DNA of 7,431 nt from Campylobacterales bacterium. GTDB lineage: Bacteria > Campylobacterota > Campylobacteria > Campylobacterales > Hydrogenimonadaceae. Location: assembly GCA_027067015.1 (NCBI GenBank), contig JAMOMS010000230.1:1-7431 (forward strand). Direction: 5' to 3'. Position 1 is the stretch's first letter. Each line of letters opens with the position of its first letter. This document shows, piece by piece, positions 4,700-7,431 of the stretch. Position numbers and translations under genes: made by a program. Below the pieces are notes generated by a model. It was given only the letters and a program-made list of their open reading frames with translations, searched no databases and had not been told where the DNA came from.

Positions 4700-6759
4700 G
4701 CAACAGCGGGCTTTATGTGGTGCCAAAGAGCCGGGGGGCGGGCGCCTTTTTTGTCGCCATGGGATTGACGGCCGGGTTGCGGCGCCGGTATGCCCGGGTG
4801 GCGGTTTTCAAGCCCATTGTGGAGGAGGAGAGTGACGAAGATATCAAGACGCTGATCGGCTATTTCGGGTTGTCCCAGCGCTATGAGGAAGCGGTGGGTC
4901 TGCGGGTGGACGCCATTGTCGAAGGGTTGGCCAGACAGTCCGAAAACGCGCTGATGGAAGCGTTGGTGGCCCGTTACGAGTCGCTCCAAGAAAAATATGA
5001 CGCGGTGCTTTGTCTTGGGCACTATAACGAGCGTCTTGCCACCCTGCTGGAGGCCGATCCCAACCTGACGCTGGCAGGCGCCCTGGGAGTGCCGATAGCG
5101 GGGGTGATGCGTGCCGACGGCGCGTGGCAATCGGCCGACGCCGCCGTCTGGGTCAGGGCACTGCGCAAAGAGGGGCATAGGGTTTTTGCCCTCTTTCTCA
5201 ATCGCGCGCCGGACGGATTGGAAGGGGATGAGATCGAGGGGGCGCCCTGCTATCCTATCACTTATCTTAAAACGTTGGATAGACCCACCACAAAAGATCT
5301 CCTTGCCCATCTGGCGGAGACGGGGCGGGTGCTTCTTTCGGGCAAGGGCGCGCCCAGGGCGATAGAGCGGATCTTTGTGGCGACCATGGGGGTTGACGGG
5401 ATGCTCAAAGATCTCAAAGAGGGGGACGCGGTGGTGGTGTCGGCCGATCGCAGTGATCTCCTGCTGGCGCTCTCGGCCCTTGGCCGTACGCAGGGCGGGG
5501 CGTTGGTGTCGGCGGTGGTTCTGTGCGGCGGCGGGACACCCGCCGAAGGGGTGATGCGGGTATTGGCTGTCGAGGGGGCATTGACGGCGCCGCTTGTGAC
5601 ATCCCGGCTGGATGCGTCGACCCTGATTGTGCGCATGGCCGGTACGGAGGCGCGTTTGCGACTGGAGGATCGGCACAAGATTGAGCGGGCTTTGGGCCAT
5701 TTTGAGCGTCATGTGGATGCCGGGCTTTGGGCGCGTCTACCCGTTTGCGAGCAAGAGATGCCCCTGACGCCGCCGCTCTTTTTGCACCGTCTTTATGCCC
5801 GAGCTGTTTCGCAACCCAAACGGGTGGTTTTGCCAGAAAGTGACGATGAACGGGTGTTGGAAGCGGTGGCGCTTGCCTCGGCCCGGGGGTTGGCGAAAAT
5901 GGTACTGCTGGGTCGGTATGATGAGGTGATGGAGCGGGCAAGACGGCTTGGATTTACGCTGGAGGGGGTGGAGATTGTCGATCCCATGGCCGATTCGGCC
6001 CGGCTGGCCCGGTACGCCGACTACTATTACGCCAAACGATCTCATAAGGGGGTGACCCGTCAACAGGCGCTGGAGGCGGTGGCGGACGTGACGGTGTTTG
6101 GCACGTTGATGGTGGCTTTAAACGAAGCGGACGCCATGGTCTCGGGCGCTGTACACACGACCAGGGAGACCATTTTACCCGCTTTGCGTCTGATTGGTAT
6201 GCAACCTGGGGTCAAGTTGGTCTCCAGCCTCTTTTTCATGGGGTTTGAGAGCGGTGTGCGCGTCTTTGCCGATTGCGCCATCGTGCCCGATCCCGACACC
6301 GAAGCGTTGGCCCACATCGCCGTGCGGTCGGCCCTGACGGCAAGAGATTTCGGCATTGAACCCCGGGTGGCGCTTCTTTCATACGCCAGCGGCGAGAGCG
6401 GCGTGGGGGCCGACGTGCAGAAGGTGCGTGAGGCGACCCGCCTGGCCAAAGCGATGCTTCCTGATGTGCCCATCGAGGGGCCCATGCAGTATGACGCCGC
6501 CGTTGACGAGGCGGTGGGGCGCAGAAAACTTCCGGCTTCTAAAGTGGCCGGGCGGGCCACGGTGCTGATCTTTCCCGATCTCAATACCGGTAACAATACC
6601 TACAAAGCGGTGCAGAGGGCGACGGGGGCGACGGCAATCGGGCCGGTTTTGCAGGGATTGGCCAAACCCGTCAACGATTTGAGTCGGGGCTGTAGCGTGG
6701 AGGATATTCTCAACACCATCGCCGTCAGCGCCGTGCAGGCGCAAAAGGGTCGGGCATGA
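4696..6759 (+). CDS. pta: Phosphate acetyltransferase, long form (Pta)
   Basis: A 687-residue long-form Pta (E. coli Pta is 714). It converts acetyl-CoA and phosphate to acetyl phosphate and CoA in the cytoplasm, reversibly, working with AckA. Domains in order: an N-terminal BioD/AAA-like domain (about 5-190); a DRTGG domain (about 215-335, with VVVSADRSDLLLALSAL at 247-263 and VVLCGGGTP at 274-282); and the catalytic PTA_PTB domain (about 364-682). The catalytic domain shows VVLPESDDERVLEA (377-390), SGAVHTT (483-489), LSYASGESG (561-569), DLNTGNNTYKAVQR (628-641) and GPVLQGLAKPVNDLSRG (649-665). The N-terminal loop reads VVPKSRGAGAFFVAMG where E. coli has IPTGTSVGLTSVSLG, so nucleotide binding there is doubtful; the catalytic domain is intact. 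It overlaps the upstream stop and the ackA start by 4 bp each, implying coupled translation of all three genes. Confidence 0.96.
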   Translation: MSNSGLYVVPKSRGAGAFFVAMGLTAGLRRRYARVAVFKPIVEEESDEDIKTLIGYFGLSQRYEEAVGLRVDAIVEGLARQSENALMEALVARYESLQEKYDAVLCLGHYNERLATLLEADPNLTLAGALGVPIAGVMRADGAWQSADAAVWVRALRKEGHRVFALFLNRAPDGLEGDEIEGAPCYPITYLKTLDRPTTKDLLAHLAETGRVLLSGKGAPRAIERIFVATMGVDGMLKDLKEGDAVVVSADRSDLLLALSALGRTQGGALVSAVVLCGGGTPAEGVMRVLAVEGALTAPLVTSRLDASTLIVRMAGTEARLRLEDRHKIERALGHFERHVDAGLWARLPVCEQEMPLTPPLFLHRLYARAVSQPKRVVLPESDDERVLEAVALASARGLAKMVLLGRYDEVMERARRLGFTLEGVEIVDPMADSARLARYADYYYAKRSHKGVTRQQALEAVADVTVFGTLMVALNEADAMVSGAVHTTRETILPALRLIGMQPGVKLVSSLFFMGFESGVRVFADCAIVPDPDTEALAHIAVRSALTARDFGIEPRVALLSYASGESGVGADVQKVREATRLAKAMLPDVPIEGPMQYDAAVDEAVGRRKLPASKVAGRATVLIFPDLNTGNNTYKAVQRATGATAIGPVLQGLAKPVNDLSRGCSVEDILNTIAVSAVQAQKGRA

Positions 6760-7431
6760 TCGTTTTGGCCCTGAACGCGGGCAGTTCTTCACTGAAATTT
6801 GCCCTATTCGAGGGTGAGAAGGTCTTAAACAGGGGCGTGATAGAGCGCATTGGACAACCCGGCGGGCCGGCCGATATGCAAGAGGCCGTACAGCGTATGG
6901 CCAAGCGGGTGGAAGCGGTGTGCGGCTGGGAGCGTGTCGGGGCGGTGGGCCACAGGGTGGTACACGGCGGCACGCGCTACAGTAAACCGGCCAGGGTGAC
7001 GCCCGAGCTGAAAGAGGCGGTGGCCGAACTGGCGGTTTTGGCCCCACTGCACAACCCGTTGAACCTGGTTGTGTTGGAGGCGGCTGAGGCGTTGGCGCCG
7101 AAAGTGCCCCATGTGGCGGTCTTTGATACCGCGTTTCACCAGACGCTGGCGCCGTCGGCCTATCTTTACGGTCTGCCCAGGGAGGTTTATGAAAAACACG
7201 GGGTGCGGCGTTACGGTTTTCACGGCATCTCCCACGCCCATGCCGTCCGGACGGCGGCCGATTGGCTCAACTGCCCTGTGCGCTCTCTTCGGCTCATTAC
7301 CCTGCATCTTGGCAGTGGGGCGAGCCTGTGCGCCGTGAAAAACGGCCAAAGCGTGGATACCTCCATGGGCTTTACCCCCACCGCCGGGCTGGTGATGGGC
7401 ACCCGGTGCGGTGACGTGGATCCGGCGGCTG
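6756..7431 (+). CDS. ackA: Acetate kinase (AckA), 3' end outside window
   Basis: The first 225 codons of a family usually near 400 residues; the right edge cuts it. It interconverts acetyl phosphate plus ADP and acetate plus ATP, completing the Pta-AckA pathway. Visible signatures of the acetate and sugar kinase superfamily: NAGSSSLKF (7-15), GHRVVHGG (65-72, with the substrate-binding R67), PLHNP (97-101), FDTAFH (123-128, catalytic D124), RRYGFHGISH (151-160, H156), HLGSGAS (184-190) and MGTRCGDVDP (214-223, R217). The conserved glutamate near the C-terminus lies outside the window. The stretch between the first strand and the HRVVHGG motif is about 24 residues shorter than in E. coli AckA, a compact N-terminal lobe. 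The ATG overlaps the pta stop (ATGA), and AAAAGGG ends 6 nt before it as ribosome binding site. Confidence 0.96.
   Translation, partial: MIVLALNAGSSSLKFALFEGEKVLNRGVIERIGQPGGPADMQEAVQRMAKRVEAVCGWERVGAVGHRVVHGGTRYSKPARVTPELKEAVAELAVLAPLHNPLNLVVLEAAEALAPKVPHVAVFDTAFHQTLAPSAYLYGLPREVYEKHGVRRYGFHGISHAHAVRTAADWLNCPVRSLRLITLHLGSGASLCAVKNGQSVDTSMGFTPTAGLVMGTRCGDVDPAA

Noticed and set aside
4501..5712. A 403-codon open frame on the minus strand opposite the end of the CYTH-CHAD gene and pta
   Set aside because: Its translation is rich in histidine, proline, arginine and glutamine with no recognisable motif, and it lies antisense to two secure genes. High GC content makes such long shadow frames common.
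6379..7047. A 222-codon open frame on the minus strand across the pta-ackA junction
   Set aside because: Low-complexity proline/arginine-rich start, no domain, and antisense to strongly conserved Pta and AckA motifs.
1..7431. A defence island, prophage or other mobile system suggested by the PD-(D/E)XK-like protein
   Set aside because: No integrase, transposase, toxin-antitoxin pair, methylase or direct-repeat boundaries are visible; the neighbours are housekeeping and motility genes in tight operons.

Overview
The window looks like chromosomal DNA from a member of the Campylobacterota (Epsilonproteobacteria) with unusually high GC for that group. Two things point there. One is a cytoplasmic PAS-containing histidine kinase that matches the flagellar kinase FlgS of Campylobacter/Helicobacter from end to end. 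The other is the gene beside it, a stand-alone DUF234 protein that I recall sitting next to flgS in Campylobacter. Genus assignment is inference; free-living high-GC lineages such as Nitratifractor, Hydrogenimonas or Sulfurovum relatives would fit. No RNA gene, insertion sequence, CRISPR array, attachment site or terminator was seen. Coding density is close to 100%, and no gene-free stretch reaches 300 bases.

The layout is two divergent, tightly packed operons separated by about 70 bp. Leftward (minus strand), in transcription order: a DUF234 protein with a PD-(D/E)XK-like C-terminus, flgS (4-bp ATGA overlap), and a membrane-anchored GGDEF-EAL protein that runs off the left edge. The Shine-Dalgarno site of the last gene lies on the flgS stop codon. 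Rightward (plus strand): a CYTH-CHAD protein (triphosphate tunnel metalloenzyme plus polyphosphate-binding CHAD domain), long-form phosphotransacetylase pta, and acetate kinase ackA, which runs off the right edge. Both junctions are ATGA overlaps.

The intergenic region holds the most striking structure. A near-perfect 24-bp inverted repeat (3199-3222) carries an extended -10 element of the form TGnTAnAAT on each arm, pointing outward. The repeat is therefore both a candidate operator and a pair of back-to-back promoters. The rightward promoter would place its start site on or next to the ATG of the CYTH-CHAD gene, so that mRNA is probably leaderless. The leftward transcript has a good Shine-Dalgarno site, but it sits in front of an ATC codon rather than a standard start.

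In function, the left operon joins flagellar gene control (FlgS phosphorylates the RpoN activator FlgR) with a c-di-GMP type protein. The right operon joins acetyl-phosphate/acetate energy metabolism (Pta-AckA) with a triphosphate/polyphosphate protein. A regulatory link between the two operons, through the shared palindrome or through acetyl phosphate, is plausible but is inference only.
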